A stretch of DNA of 8,443 nt from positions 1 to 8,443 of the forward strand of contig NZ_AOGY02000066.1 in assembly GCF_000332455.1 (NCBI RefSeq). Reading direction: 5' to 3'. Position 1 is the first letter of the stretch. Each line of letters starts with the position of its first letter. The notes beneath the pieces were generated by a model, which saw only the letters and a program-made list of their open reading frames with translations, was not told the DNA's origin and made no database searches. This document shows, piece by piece, positions 1 to 5,956 of this stretch. Made by a program: the position numbers and the translations under genes. The stretch is from Leptospira vanthielii serovar Holland str. Waz Holland = ATCC 700522 (GTDB lineage: Bacteria; Spirochaetota; Leptospiria; Leptospirales; Leptospiraceae).

Positions 1-15
1 ATCCCAAATTGGGAT
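1..15. repeat. 15-bp palindrome at left edge
   Basis: ATCCCAA and TTGGGAT are perfect complements separated by one base. It sits in the tail of whatever cassette precedes the first attC, and its gene lies outside the window. The one-base centre suits a protein-binding dyad better than a hairpin, and no T-run follows. The function is unknown. Confidence 0.4.
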
Positions 16-43
16 AAACTATAATTCTATACTAGCAACCAGC

Positions 44-207
44 GTATAACAGCGTGGAAACGCTGCGCTTCGGCACAAGGCCTCGCTTGGGCTACGCCAC
101 ATTTCCCTTCTGTCACTCGTTTGCATCCGCAAACTCCGTGCCAGTCCCTAACGTCCCGTTAACGGGACTCAGGGTCGGGAAACGTCGTCTCCACTAGTTC
201 GTTATGC
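44..207 (+). repeat. attC site 1 (integron cassette recombination site)
   Basis: The repeat starts with GTATAAC and ends with GTTATGC, which are inverted core sites. The next inner segments pair as an outer stem (GTGGAAACG against CGTCGTCTCCAC, with mismatch). Inside are two hairpins: GTTTGC-ATCC-GCAAAC, and the perfect palindrome GTCCCGTTAACGGGAC. It is almost identical to the repeat at 6796-6957. It closes a cassette that starts left of the window and marks the left boundary of cassette A. The core differs from the textbook GTTRRRY by a T at the fifth base, so the attC call rests on architecture and on recurrence between unrelated genes. Confidence 0.85.
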
Positions 208-248
208 GACATTTTCAAAGTCAAATTTTAAATTAATTAATTGAGGAA

Positions 249-452
249 TTAACAACATCCTTCAATTTGTTTCGGAGGACATTTCACTGTTCCAAAAGAA
301 CAAAATACACAGCAATCACCATTCTTAGGCTTCATGTAATACAAACAACTATCACATGTATAAAAATGTTGGCAGGCATTTATAGGCATCTCTTCTTTCT
401 TTCTAAACCCGCACTCTGGACAAGTTATAGTTGATAATGTAATTATTTCCAT
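249..452 (-). CDS. GDCCVxC-family small cysteine-rich protein, mercury-associated
   Basis: This is a 67-residue protein with nine cysteines and no membrane segment. It shows CPECG near residue 11, a CDSC pair near 33-36, the family signature GDCCVFCSFG near 45-54, and CPP near 58. The signature identifies the GDCCVxC-domain family, small proteins commonly encoded beside mercury transport genes. Their biochemical role is not settled, and metal binding by the CxxC pairs is inference. The start ATG (450-452) overlaps the last ten bases of merTP, and an AAGGTGA-type ribosome site lies just upstream within merTP, so the pair is almost certainly one translationally coupled operon. The stop lies 41 bases from attC site 1. 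The gene runs against the usual cassette direction. Confidence 0.85.
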   Translation of the reverse strand: MEIITLSTITCPECGFRKKEEMPINACQHFYTCDSCLYYMKPKNGDCCVFCSFGTVKCPPKQIEGCC

Positions 453-1072
453 TTTCGTTCACCTTTTATATTTATTACTTTATATCCAACTTTATTCTGT
501 ATAATATCCTTAAATTCTTGAATACCGACTTTTCTTTTATCATATACTATTTGTGTAACTCCCTTCTTATAATCCGAAGTTACTTTTAAAACTCCAGTTA
601 ATTCCACTAAAGCAGTATTCACACTATATTCGCAACCAACGCATGTCATACCTGATATCACAAATTCGGCAAATACCAAGTGTTCACTTTCTAATTTTCC
701 TTTTACTTCATTTACTGGTTTCAAAATTGAACTATAATTTGGAAATAGAAATAAAAACAAACTGAGAATCGTGGCAAAAGTTAAGTATATTTTACTGTAA
801 AAAAAACGATTGAAGATACTTCTTTCGCAATCACAATCCAAATCAGATTTTTTGGATTTAGTAATAAGATTATACCATAGTAAACTAAATATTACCATAG
901 ATAGGATTATCAAAAATGATCGATAAGGCTCTAACCATCTGAAAGCCGAAGCAATTCCAGTGAATCCTCCAATTACTCCAACAATAGGAGAAACACAGCA
1001 TAATGAAGAAGATATCGCTAATAAAAAACCAGCACTCACTTGAATCCTAAAATCGTTAAATATCTTGTACAT
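443..1072 (-). CDS. merTP: Mercuric ion transporter MerT-MerP fusion
   Basis: This is an inner-membrane Hg(II) importer fused to a heavy-metal-associated domain. From the chosen ATG (1070-1072) the protein has 209 residues. The first membrane helix carries the vicinal pair C25-C26 (SSLCCVSP), as in MerT. LEPYR at 47-51 is a MerT hallmark preceding the second helix. C80 and C82 lie in the cytoplasmic loop, and a third helix spans about 93-110. The C-terminal domain has the MerP/HMA motif GMTCVGC (C143, C146). The frame is open to an ATG at 1120, but that codon lies inside the likely -10 box. The downstream ATG has a strong GGGAG site seven bases away, so I prefer it. Known role: pass Hg(II) inward to mercuric reductase. 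No merA is in the window. The gene diverges from merR and is followed by the GDCCVxC gene. Confidence 0.9.
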   Translation of the reverse strand: MYKIFNDFRIQVSAGFLLAISSSLCCVSPIVGVIGGFTGIASAFRWLEPYRSFLIILSMVIFSLLWYNLITKSKKSDLDCDCERSIFNRFFYSKIYLTFATILSLFLFLFPNYSSILKPVNEVKGKLESEHLVFAEFVISGMTCVGCEYSVNTALVELTGVLKVTSDYKKGVTQIVYDKRKVGIQEFKDIIQNKVGYKVINIKGERKWK

Positions 1073-1084
1073 GGCAATTCTCCC
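1073..1084 (-). promoter_or_regulatory. Ribosome binding site deciding the merTP start
   Basis: On the minus strand GGGAG (1080-1084) lies seven bases before the ATG at 1070-1072. No comparable site precedes the longer in-frame ATG at 1118-1120. This favours the 209-residue MerTP. Confidence 0.7.
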
Positions 1085-1097
1085 GAATATATTTTCC

Positions 1098-1143
1098 TTG
1101 CTATATATATGTGACAACATTATAGTTTACTAGAAGGTTTACA
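1098..1143. promoter_or_regulatory. Divergent merR / merTP promoter region
   Basis: On the minus strand a perfect TATAAT (1119-1124) lies about 40 bases before the preferred merTP start, giving a sensible leader. On the plus strand TTGCTA (1098-1103), 17 bases and TATAGT (1121-1126) form a plausible merR promoter, so the two -10 boxes overlap on opposite strands. The 19 bases upstream of the merTP -10 box (1125-1143) are where MerR would bind. They contain the direct repeat GTTTAC-N6-GTTTAC (1125-1142), not a clear dyad. The merTP -35 position is A-rich and poor, as expected only for an activator-dependent promoter. Operator assignment is inference. Confidence 0.55.
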
Positions 1144-1174
1144 TTTTTTTATTATTCTCAAAAAAGGTAATTTT

Positions 1175-1558
1175 ATGCATATCGGAGAGTTTTCAAGAAT
1201 TTGCAAAATATCAAAGGAATCCATTCGATACTATGAAAAAGAAGGACTTTTGAAAGGGTCTAGAAAGGAGAATAATTATCGAGTTTACTCTAAAAAAGAA
1301 ATACGCGTAGTCGAATTGATCAATTCTCTTAAAAATTCTGGATTTACACTTTTTGAAATTAGAAGTTTTTTAAATTTATATGACTCGGATTCCAAATGCA
1401 AAGAAGTTCAAATTAAACTAGAAAACAAATTACTTATCATAAAAGACAGAATTTCTGAACTTATTTCTATTCAGGAAAAGCTTAATAAATCTATCCAAGA
1501 ATGTGAAGACAATCCCAATAAAAAATTCTGCAATATTGTCTCAAGTTCCCATTTATAG
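1175..1558 (+). CDS. merR: Mercury-responsive MerR regulator
   Basis: This 127-residue MerR-family regulator would bind the divergent merTP promoter and activate it when Hg(II) is present. The N-terminal winged helix includes the family signature IRYYEKEGLL (17-26) and NYRVY (34-38), followed by a long dimerisation helix at about 75-110. Cysteines fall at C75, C110 and C119. Their spacings of 35 and 9 match the three Hg-binding cysteines of classical MerR (C82, C117, C126), which separates it from zinc, cadmium or copper sensors. The ATG at 1175 has AAAGG seven bases upstream. The short C-terminal tail after C119 is also typical. This gene runs in the same direction as the downstream attC, unlike its divergent partners. 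Confidence 0.92.
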   Translation: MHIGEFSRICKISKESIRYYEKEGLLKGSRKENNYRVYSKKEIRVVELINSLKNSGFTLFEIRSFLNLYDSDSKCKEVQIKLENKLLIIKDRISELISIQEKLNKSIQECEDNPNKKFCNIVSSSHL

Positions 1559-1620
1559 CAAATTGAATTAAATTTACATTATTTAATTTTAAAATAATAT
1601 GTTAGAATCTTGAAAACGTC

Positions 1621-1781
1621 GCATAACAGCGCCTTAACGCTTCGCTTCGGGACAAGCCCTCGCTCGGTCTGCGACACATAGGCTTCTGGCACTCCCCTTG
1701 CATCCGCAAGTGTCGTTCCAGTCCCTAACGTCCCGTTGGGACTCAGGGCCAGCCTACGTCGTTAAGGCTAGTTCGTTATGC
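1621..1781 (+). repeat. attC site 2
   Basis: The cores are GCATAAC and GTTATGC. The outer stem is perfect: GCCTTAACG against CGTTAAGGC. The inner hairpins are CTTGC-ATCC-GCAAG and GTCCC-GTT-GGGAC, and a TAGGC/GCCTA pair closes the junction. It separates the mercury cassette A from cassette B. Its first 59 bases match site 3 with one difference, but its interior resembles sites 1 and 6. Confidence 0.85.
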
Positions 1782-1796
1782 GAAATAAACCAAAAT

Positions 1797-2060
1797 CTAT
1801 TTTGTATTCGCAGGATTACAGGAACAATCGATTGAACAAGCATGTGGTTTCTTCTTGAATTTCCATACAACTAGTAGAACTAAACTCAAAGCGAGTAAAA
1901 ATAATCCTATTTTTTCACTCCATTCAAAGAGAAAACTAAATCCAGCTAATCCACTTATACCTATAATTAAAGGTGCAAGACAACATAACCCGCAAAGTCC
2001 TATTCCTAACATTGATAACTTTCCAGACCATTTTAATAATGGATTCGTATTTTTAAACAT
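1797..2060 (-). CDS. Small MerF/MerT-like metal transport membrane protein
   Basis: From the ATG at 2058-2060 this is an 87-residue protein with two predicted membrane helices (about 15-43 and 50-67). Helix 1 has C23 and the vicinal pair C26-C27 followed by LAPL, the arrangement used by MerT and MerF to accept Hg(II). A basic KFKKK turn is followed by a cysteine-rich tail (C75, C79, C81). Size and topology fit MerF best, but the sequence is not close enough for a firm symbol, and another soft metal is possible. An in-frame TTG lies at 2072, but the GAGG ribosome site six to seven bases before the ATG favours the shorter form. It is divergent from the second merR-type gene and shares a MerR-type promoter with it. 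Confidence 0.72.
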   Translation of the reverse strand: MFKNTNPLLKWSGKLSMLGIGLCGLCCLAPLIIGISGLAGFSFLFEWSEKIGLFLLALSLVLLVVWKFKKKPHACSIDCSCNPANTK

Positions 2061-2086
2061 TTTAGACCTCAATCTAATTTTTAATC

Positions 2087-2118
2087 AGTCTAAACCGTGG
2101 AGTTAACTCCATTGTCAA
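2087..2118 (-). promoter_or_regulatory. MerR-type promoter with operator palindrome
   Basis: On the minus strand a perfect TTGACA -35 box (2113-2118) is followed by 19 bases and TTAGAC (2088-2093), or by 20 bases and TAGACT (2087-2092). This over-long spacer is the diagnostic trait of promoters activated by MerR-family proteins through DNA untwisting. The spacer contains the perfect 14-bp palindrome TGGAGTTAACTCCA (2098-2111), in the expected operator position. It would drive the MerF-like gene under control of the adjacent regulator. Confidence 0.8.
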
Positions 2119-2137
2119 TAGGGGTTTGGAAAAAAAT

Positions 2138-2530
2138 ATGTTAATTGGTGAAATTGTTAAAAAAACAGGGATTTCCAGAGATACCATACGATTCTATGAA
2201 AAGGAGGGACTTTTCAAAAACTGCCTTATTATTCGTAAAGACAACAATTATAAAGAATACTCTTCCGATGTGTTAGAACAACTGCAACTAATTCACACAC
2301 TCAGAAAATTGAATTTTTCTTTATCTGAAATAAACAATTTAACTAGAATCAGAAATCCTAATCTTCTCGACTGTAATGATCTTTCAAAGTCTCTTAATAA
2401 AAATATAGAAATTATTGATGCACAAATTAATTCTCTTTTAAAACTGAAAGAAGATTTGAAGAAAGTTGAATCGGCTTGTTCACCTAATTGCAATTTTATT
2501 GATAAAAAACCTTCATGCTTAAATTGTTAA
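2138..2530 (+). CDS. Second MerR-family metal-responsive regulator
   Basis: From the ATG at 2138 the protein has 130 residues. The start MLIGEIVKKTGIS lines up with MerR. An in-frame TTG at 2126 is less likely, since GGA lies seven bases before the ATG. The helix-turn-helix carries IRFYEKEGLF and is followed by a long dimer helix. C79 and C114 keep the 35-residue metal-site spacing of MerR, CadR and PbrR. The third ligand is not nine residues later; C118, C127 and C130 are available instead. The inducer could therefore be Hg(II), Cd(II), Pb(II) or another soft metal. Its likely target is the 19-20 bp spacer promoter just upstream, divergent from the MerF-like gene. The last 16 bases overlap the ynfA start. 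Confidence 0.85.
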   Translation: MLIGEIVKKTGISRDTIRFYEKEGLFKNCLIIRKDNNYKEYSSDVLEQLQLIHTLRKLNFSLSEINNLTRIRNPNLLDCNDLSKSLNKNIEIIDAQINSLLKLKEDLKKVESACSPNCNFIDKKPSCLNC

Positions 2531-2871
2531 ATTCCGAAATATTCCTTATTTACCTAAAGCCAACTCTCATTTTCATTTTAGCCGGTCTTTGCGAAATCGG
2601 TGGCGGTTATTTAGTTTGGCTTTGGATTCGTGAAAATAAATCAGTAGGAATTGGTATACTTGGATTTATTATTTTAGGATTCTACGGGGTAGTGGCTACA
2701 TGGCAACCTGCAAATTTTGCAAGAACATACGCTACTTACGGTGGAATCTTTATAGTAATGTCAATTGCTTGGGCATGGAAATTTGATAATTTTATTCCAA
2801 ATAAATATGATCTAATCGGATCAGCCATTGCCTTAATTGGAGTAATGATTATCTTTTTTGCGCCGAAATAA
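2515..2871 (+). CDS. ynfA: YnfA/UPF0060-family small membrane protein
   Basis: This 118-residue protein has four hydrophobic helices and the conserved features of UPF0060: E27 with GG (29-30) in helix 1, WQP (63-65), RTYATYGG (70-77) and conserved D91 and D99. UPF0060 proteins resemble small multidrug resistance transporters in size and topology. Their substrate is poorly defined, though some members sit in metal or drug resistance loci. The ATG at 2515 overlaps the regulator by 16 bases in another frame, and no good ribosome site is visible, so translation is probably coupled. It is a few residues longer than most members, and a later start at TTG 2524 cannot be excluded. Placement behind a metal sensor suggests metal-linked expression, which is inference. 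Confidence 0.88.
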   Translation: MLKLLNSEIFLIYLKPTLIFILAGLCEIGGGYLVWLWIRENKSVGIGILGFIILGFYGVVATWQPANFARTYATYGGIFIVMSIAWAWKFDNFIPNKYDLIGSAIALIGVMIIFFAPK

Positions 2872-2876
2872 AAAAG

Positions 2877-2891
2877 GTAAACCTGGTTTAC
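2877..2891 (-). terminator. Palindrome, possible minus-strand terminator
   Basis: GTAAACC and GGTTTAC are perfect complements around one base. Read on the minus strand, the hairpin is followed by a C and six T, as in an intrinsic terminator. Read on the plus strand there is no T-run. The stem is short and AT-rich, so it may instead be a binding site. It lies directly between the ynfA stop and attC site 3, and its GTTTAC half matches the repeated element at 1125-1142. Confidence 0.35.
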
Positions 2892-2894
2892 TTC

Positions 2895-3057
2895 GCATAA
2901 CAGCGCCTTAACGCTTCGCTTCGGGACGAGCCCTCGCTCGGTCTGCGACACATTCCTCTCCGGCACGTTTCTTGCCTCCGCAAGACTCCGTGCCGACGCT
3001 AACGCCTACTCCGTAGGCTCAGCTCCGAGGAACGTCGTTAAGGCTATTTCGTTATGC
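2895..3057 (+). repeat. attC site 3 (mosaic)
   Basis: The cores are GCATAAC and GTTATGC, with outer stem GCCTTAACG/CGTTAAGGC. The inner hairpins are TCTTGC-CTCC-GCAAGA and GCCTAC-TCC-GTAGGC, with CGGCACG/CGTGCCG and ATTCCTC/GAGGAAC supporting stems. The first 59 bases nearly equal site 2, while the segment around 2990-3040 matches site 4, so it looks like a hybrid. Confidence 0.85.
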
Positions 3058-3088
3058 GTAATTGGTGAAATAAATTAAAAAACAAAGT

Positions 3089-4768
3089 ATGAATAAAATA
3101 GATAAGTCTCAAATTGATATCAAAGGAATCGGAAAAGTATTATCCGAAGGAAAACTTTCTGTTCCGCCATTCCAAAGATCCTATTCATGGGAAGAAAAAC
3201 AAATCAATGATTTATTTGAAGATATAAATGAATCAGTTTCACACAAATTTGAAGATTATTTCTTAGGTTCAATAGTAGTATTAAAAACCGAAGACGGCTT
3301 TAGCGAAATAGTAGATGGACAACAAAGAATTGCAACAACCTCTATTCTGCTAACTGCATTTCGAGATATACTTATTGATATTGGCGATACGGAAAGAGCT
3401 GACATAATTGAGAAGGACTATCTCTTTTCGAAGGATATTGAATCTTTAGAATTAATTCAAAATTTACAATTAAACACAGAAGACAATATCTTCTATAGCG
3501 AGCAGATCGTCTCACGAAATAAAAAGAATACATCTAGTTTTAATAAAGAATCGCATGAAAAACTTTTACTAGCTTATAATCTGGCAGTTAAGTTTATAAA
3601 AAAGGAAATCATAGGTAAAAGGGAAAAAAATGAACAGTTTGCGAAATGGATAAACTTTATTAAAGAAAACGTAAAAGTTATTTGGATTCAGGTCGAAGAT
3701 TATTCTTACGCTTATACCATTTTTGAAACGCTGAATGATCGCGGATTAGTTCTCACAGTTTCAGATTTATTAAAAAATCTTTTATTTTCCAAATCTGGTA
3801 AAAAAATTAAATCCGTCCAATCTAACTGGATCGAAATGAATTCTTACCTAGAAGCCATTGATAAAGAAAATCTGCTTGTTGATTTTATTAGACATTATTG
3901 GTCAACACAAGAAGGATTAACCAGACATAGGGAATTATTTTCAAAAATAAAAAATAAGATTTCAAACAGCACTGAAGCAGTTCAACTTTCTGAAAATCTT
4001 GTTTTTGCATCATATTACTATACAGCTTTATTAAATACAGATCATGAAGTTTGGGAAAAATATAATCAAGAAACTAGGAGCGCAATTTCAATTTTAAAAA
4101 TGCTTGGCATGCAACAAAATAGACCTTTACTTCTGGCAATTTTACAAAATTTTGAAAAGTCTGAATTGGAAAAGACCATTAAACGATTATTATCATGGAC
4201 AATTAGATTCATAATAAGTGGTAGATTAGGCAGCTCGGGACTAGAAACAAATTTTTCTGAGAAGGCAAAATTAGTTAGTGATAAGAAAATAAAAACCGCA
4301 GATTCGCTTCTTGAAGAAATGAAGAGAATAATTCCTACAGATGAGGAATTTGAAAAATCGTTTGCGACTTACTCTTCAAACAAACCAGAGGTAGCTCGAT
4401 ATTTGTTAAGATCGTTAGAAAAAACTTTAATAAACGAAGAGGAACCAGAATTTATTTTAAACGAAAATTCCGAACAAATTACCCTAGAACATATTCTGCC
4501 TCAAAAGCCTAGTCCAAATTGGAGTTATTTTTCGGAAGGTGATCACCAGTTCTATTTTCGCCGAATGGGCAATCTTTGCTTATTGAAGAAGAAAATTAAT
4601 TCAGGGATAAAGGATGATTCTTTCGGAAAGAAAAAAAGTATTTATCAAACTTCATCATTCAAATTGACAAATTCACTAGTTACAAATAATGAATGGAATA
4701 AAGAGACAATTGATACTAGGCAAAAGTATTTAGCTAAATTAGCAATTAGCACTTGGAAAATTAAATAA
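3089..4768 (+). CDS. DUF262/DUF1524 GmrSD-like nuclease, probable phage defence
   Basis: This 559-residue soluble protein has an N-terminal DUF262 domain: VPPFQRSYSW at 25-34, the nucleotide-site motif DGQQR at 76-80, and FETLNDRG at 212-219. The C-terminal DUF1524 HNH-type nuclease domain shows LEHILPQ at 466-472, with H468 as the likely catalytic histidine, then GNLCLL at 494-499, N503 and K514. In characterised relatives (GmrS/GmrD of type IV restriction, and other DUF262-DUF1524 defence proteins) the first domain hydrolyses nucleotide and the second cuts DNA, often modified phage DNA. Both motif sets are intact, so activity is plausible. The target is unknown. The ATG at 3089 follows attC 3 by 32 bases and lacks a clear ribosome site. 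It is the only gene in its cassette. Confidence 0.88.
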   Translation: MNKIDKSQIDIKGIGKVLSEGKLSVPPFQRSYSWEEKQINDLFEDINESVSHKFEDYFLGSIVVLKTEDGFSEIVDGQQRIATTSILLTAFRDILIDIGDTERADIIEKDYLFSKDIESLELIQNLQLNTEDNIFYSEQIVSRNKKNTSSFNKESHEKLLLAYNLAVKFIKKEIIGKREKNEQFAKWINFIKENVKVIWIQVEDYSYAYTIFETLNDRGLVLTVSDLLKNLLFSKSGKKIKSVQSNWIEMNSYLEAIDKENLLVDFIRHYWSTQEGLTRHRELFSKIKNKISNSTEAVQLSENLVFASYYYTALLNTDHEVWEKYNQETRSAISILKMLGMQQNRPLLLAILQNFEKSELEKTIKRLLSWTIRFIISGRLGSSGLETNFSEKAKLVSDKKIKTADSLLEEMKRIIPTDEEFEKSFATYSSNKPEVARYLLRSLEKTLINEEEPEFILNENSEQITLEHILPQKPSPNWSYFSEGDHQFYFRRMGNLCLLKKKINSGIKDDSFGKKKSIYQTSSFKLTNSLVTNNEWNKETIDTRQKYLAKLAISTWKIK

Positions 4769-4778
4769 CACCAACTAC

Positions 4779-4940
4779 GCATAACATCGGCTAAACACTG
4801 CGCTTCGGGTCAAGCCCTCGCTTGGCCTTCGGCACATTCCTCTCCGTCACATTCCTTGCAAAGCAAGGAGATGTGCCGACGCTAACGCCTACTCCGTAGG
4901 CTCAGCTCCGAGGAACGTCGTTTAGCCTGGTTCGTTATAC
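4779..4940 (+). repeat. attC site 4
   Basis: The cores are GCATAAC and GTTATAC. The outer stem GGCTAAAC/GTTTAGCC differs in sequence from its neighbours but pairs perfectly. The inner hairpins are CCTTGC-AAA-GCAAGG and GCCTAC-TCC-GTAGGC. It starts ten bases after the DUF262 stop codon and closes cassette C. Confidence 0.85.
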
Positions 4941-5000
4941 GAAATCGCAAAAATGTATGCCTCGGAACATGAGTAACACTTAAATTAATTAAAAAAACCA

Positions 5001-5029
5001 TTGACATATCTCATTTTGAGATATTCTCT
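5001..5029 (+). promoter_or_regulatory. higBA promoter with operator dyad
   Basis: A perfect TTGACA -35 box (5001-5006) is followed by TATTCT (5022-5027, 15-base spacer) or TTCTCT (5024-5029, 17-base spacer). Between and overlapping them is the perfect inverted repeat ATATCTCA-TTT-TGAGATAT (5006-5024). Its position would block RNA polymerase, as expected for autorepression by the HigA/HigB complex. The promoter belongs to the cassette, so the pair does not depend on an integron promoter. Confidence 0.75.
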
Positions 5030-5035
5030 GGACTA

Positions 5036-5332
5036 GTGCATATTATCAGCTGGAAGAAATTGGATGATTTCATTGCAAAACACCCTAATTCTGAATCTTC
5101 ATTAAAAAGCTGGTTTAAAATCATTAAAAATACACATTTTAAGGACTTTAATGAATTGAAGAAAGTTTTCAATTCCGTGGACCAAGTTGGAAAATTTACA
5201 GTTTTTAATATAAGCGGAAATCACTTTCGATTGATTGCTGCTATTCATTTCAATAGGCAAAAAGTTTTTGTAAGAAACATTTTAACACATTCTGAATATG
5301 ATAAAGGTAAATGGAAAAGGGAAAATTTATGA
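5036..5332 (+). CDS. higB: HigB-family type II toxin (mRNA interferase)
   Basis: This is a 98-residue RelE/HigB-fold toxin that would cleave ribosome-bound mRNA unless bound by HigA. Family hallmarks are the N-terminal IISWKKLDDF, VFNISGNHFRLIAAI (about 56-70), and the C-terminal RNILTHSEYDKGKWK. Basic and aromatic residues at the C-terminus usually form the RNA-cutting site. The start is GTG at 5036, because the HigB family begins at this residue and no ATG fits. The likely transcription start is only one to a few bases upstream, so the message may be leaderless or nearly so. The stop overlaps the higA ATG (ATGA at 5329-5332), so the two are coupled, with the toxin gene first as in other hig operons. 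Confidence 0.9.
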   Translation: MHIISWKKLDDFIAKHPNSESSLKSWFKIIKNTHFKDFNELKKVFNSVDQVGKFTVFNISGNHFRLIAAIHFNRQKVFVRNILTHSEYDKGKWKRENL

Positions 5333-5730
5333 TTCTAGAAATTGAAAAAGTTAAGAATGTTTGGGATGATGTTAAAGATATTCTCTCTGTACCTCATACT
5401 GATAAACAATATAAAAAATTAGTTAAGGTTCTTGATGAACTAATTGATGAAGTTGGAAATAATGAAAAACATCAATTAGCTCCGCTTCTTGAAACTGTAG
5501 GTAATTTGATTGAAGAATATGAAAATGATCATTTCATACAACCTAATGCTGAACCTATCCAAGTCTTAAAGTTCCTTATGCAAGAAAATAGTTTAACTCA
5601 AAAAGATCTAAACATTTTAGGAAGCCAAGGTGTTGTTTCTGAAATCTTAAATGAAAAAAGAGAATTAAATGTACGACAAATCAAAGCTCTTGCGGAAAAA
5701 TTCAATGTTTCACCATCGGTATTCATTTGA
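5329..5730 (+). CDS. higA: HigA antitoxin, helix-turn-helix
   Basis: This 133-residue antitoxin neutralises HigB and represses the operon. The N-terminal part (1-70) is acidic and helical. A Cro/C1-type helix-turn-helix occupies about 76-133, including SLTQKDLNILGSQG, VSEILNEKRELN and IKALAEKFNVSPSVFI, a characteristic HigA ending. An upstream in-frame ATG at 5311 is possible, but the ATG at 5329 has AAGGGA about seven bases upstream and forms the usual four-base ATGA overlap with higB. The likely target is the dyad at 5006-5024. In cassette arrays such pairs are thought to stabilise the array against loss. Confidence 0.9.
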   Translation: MILEIEKVKNVWDDVKDILSVPHTDKQYKKLVKVLDELIDEVGNNEKHQLAPLLETVGNLIEEYENDHFIQPNAEPIQVLKFLMQENSLTQKDLNILGSQGVVSEILNEKRELNVRQIKALAEKFNVSPSVFI

Positions 5731-5749
5731 TCGTCTAGTTTGCGACTTC

Positions 5750-5911
5750 GTATAACAGCGGGGAAACGCTTCACTTCGGCACAAGGCCTCGTTCGGTCTA
5801 CGACACATTCCTCTCCGTCACGATTCTTGCCTACGCAAGATTCGCGCCGACGCTAACGCCTCTTACAGAGGCTCAGCTACGAGGAACGTCGTCTCCCCTA
5901 GTTCGTTATAC
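5750..5911 (+). repeat. attC site 5
   Basis: The cores are GTATAAC and GTTATAC. The outer stem is GGGGAAAC against GTCTCCCC, with one mismatch. The inner hairpins are TCTTGC-CTAC-GCAAGA and GCCTCT-TAC-AGAGGC. It lies 19 bases after the higA stop. Confidence 0.85.
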
Positions 5912-5956
5912 GCAAGCCCGGAAAATTTATGAAAAAAATATAAACTGGAAAAAATC

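Noticed and set aside
44..207. attC sites as intrinsic terminators
   Set aside because: The hairpins are strong, but none is followed by a T-run at the right place on either strand; they may still slow transcription.
1073..1120. Longer N-terminus of MerTP from the ATG at 1118-1120
   Set aside because: That codon overlaps the TATAAT box of the same gene and lacks a ribosome site, while the ATG at 1070-1072 has GGGAG at good spacing.
1855..2106. Plus-strand reading frame opposite the MerF-like gene
   Set aside because: It is the antisense of a well-supported gene and runs through the promoter; the predicted protein has no family features.
2293..2493. Minus-strand reading frame inside the second merR gene
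   Set aside because: It lies wholly within the coding sequence of a clear MerR-family gene and has no plausible ribosome site.
2736..2966. Minus-strand reading frame across the ynfA end and attC 3
   Set aside because: It starts inside an attC repeat and ends antisense to ynfA.
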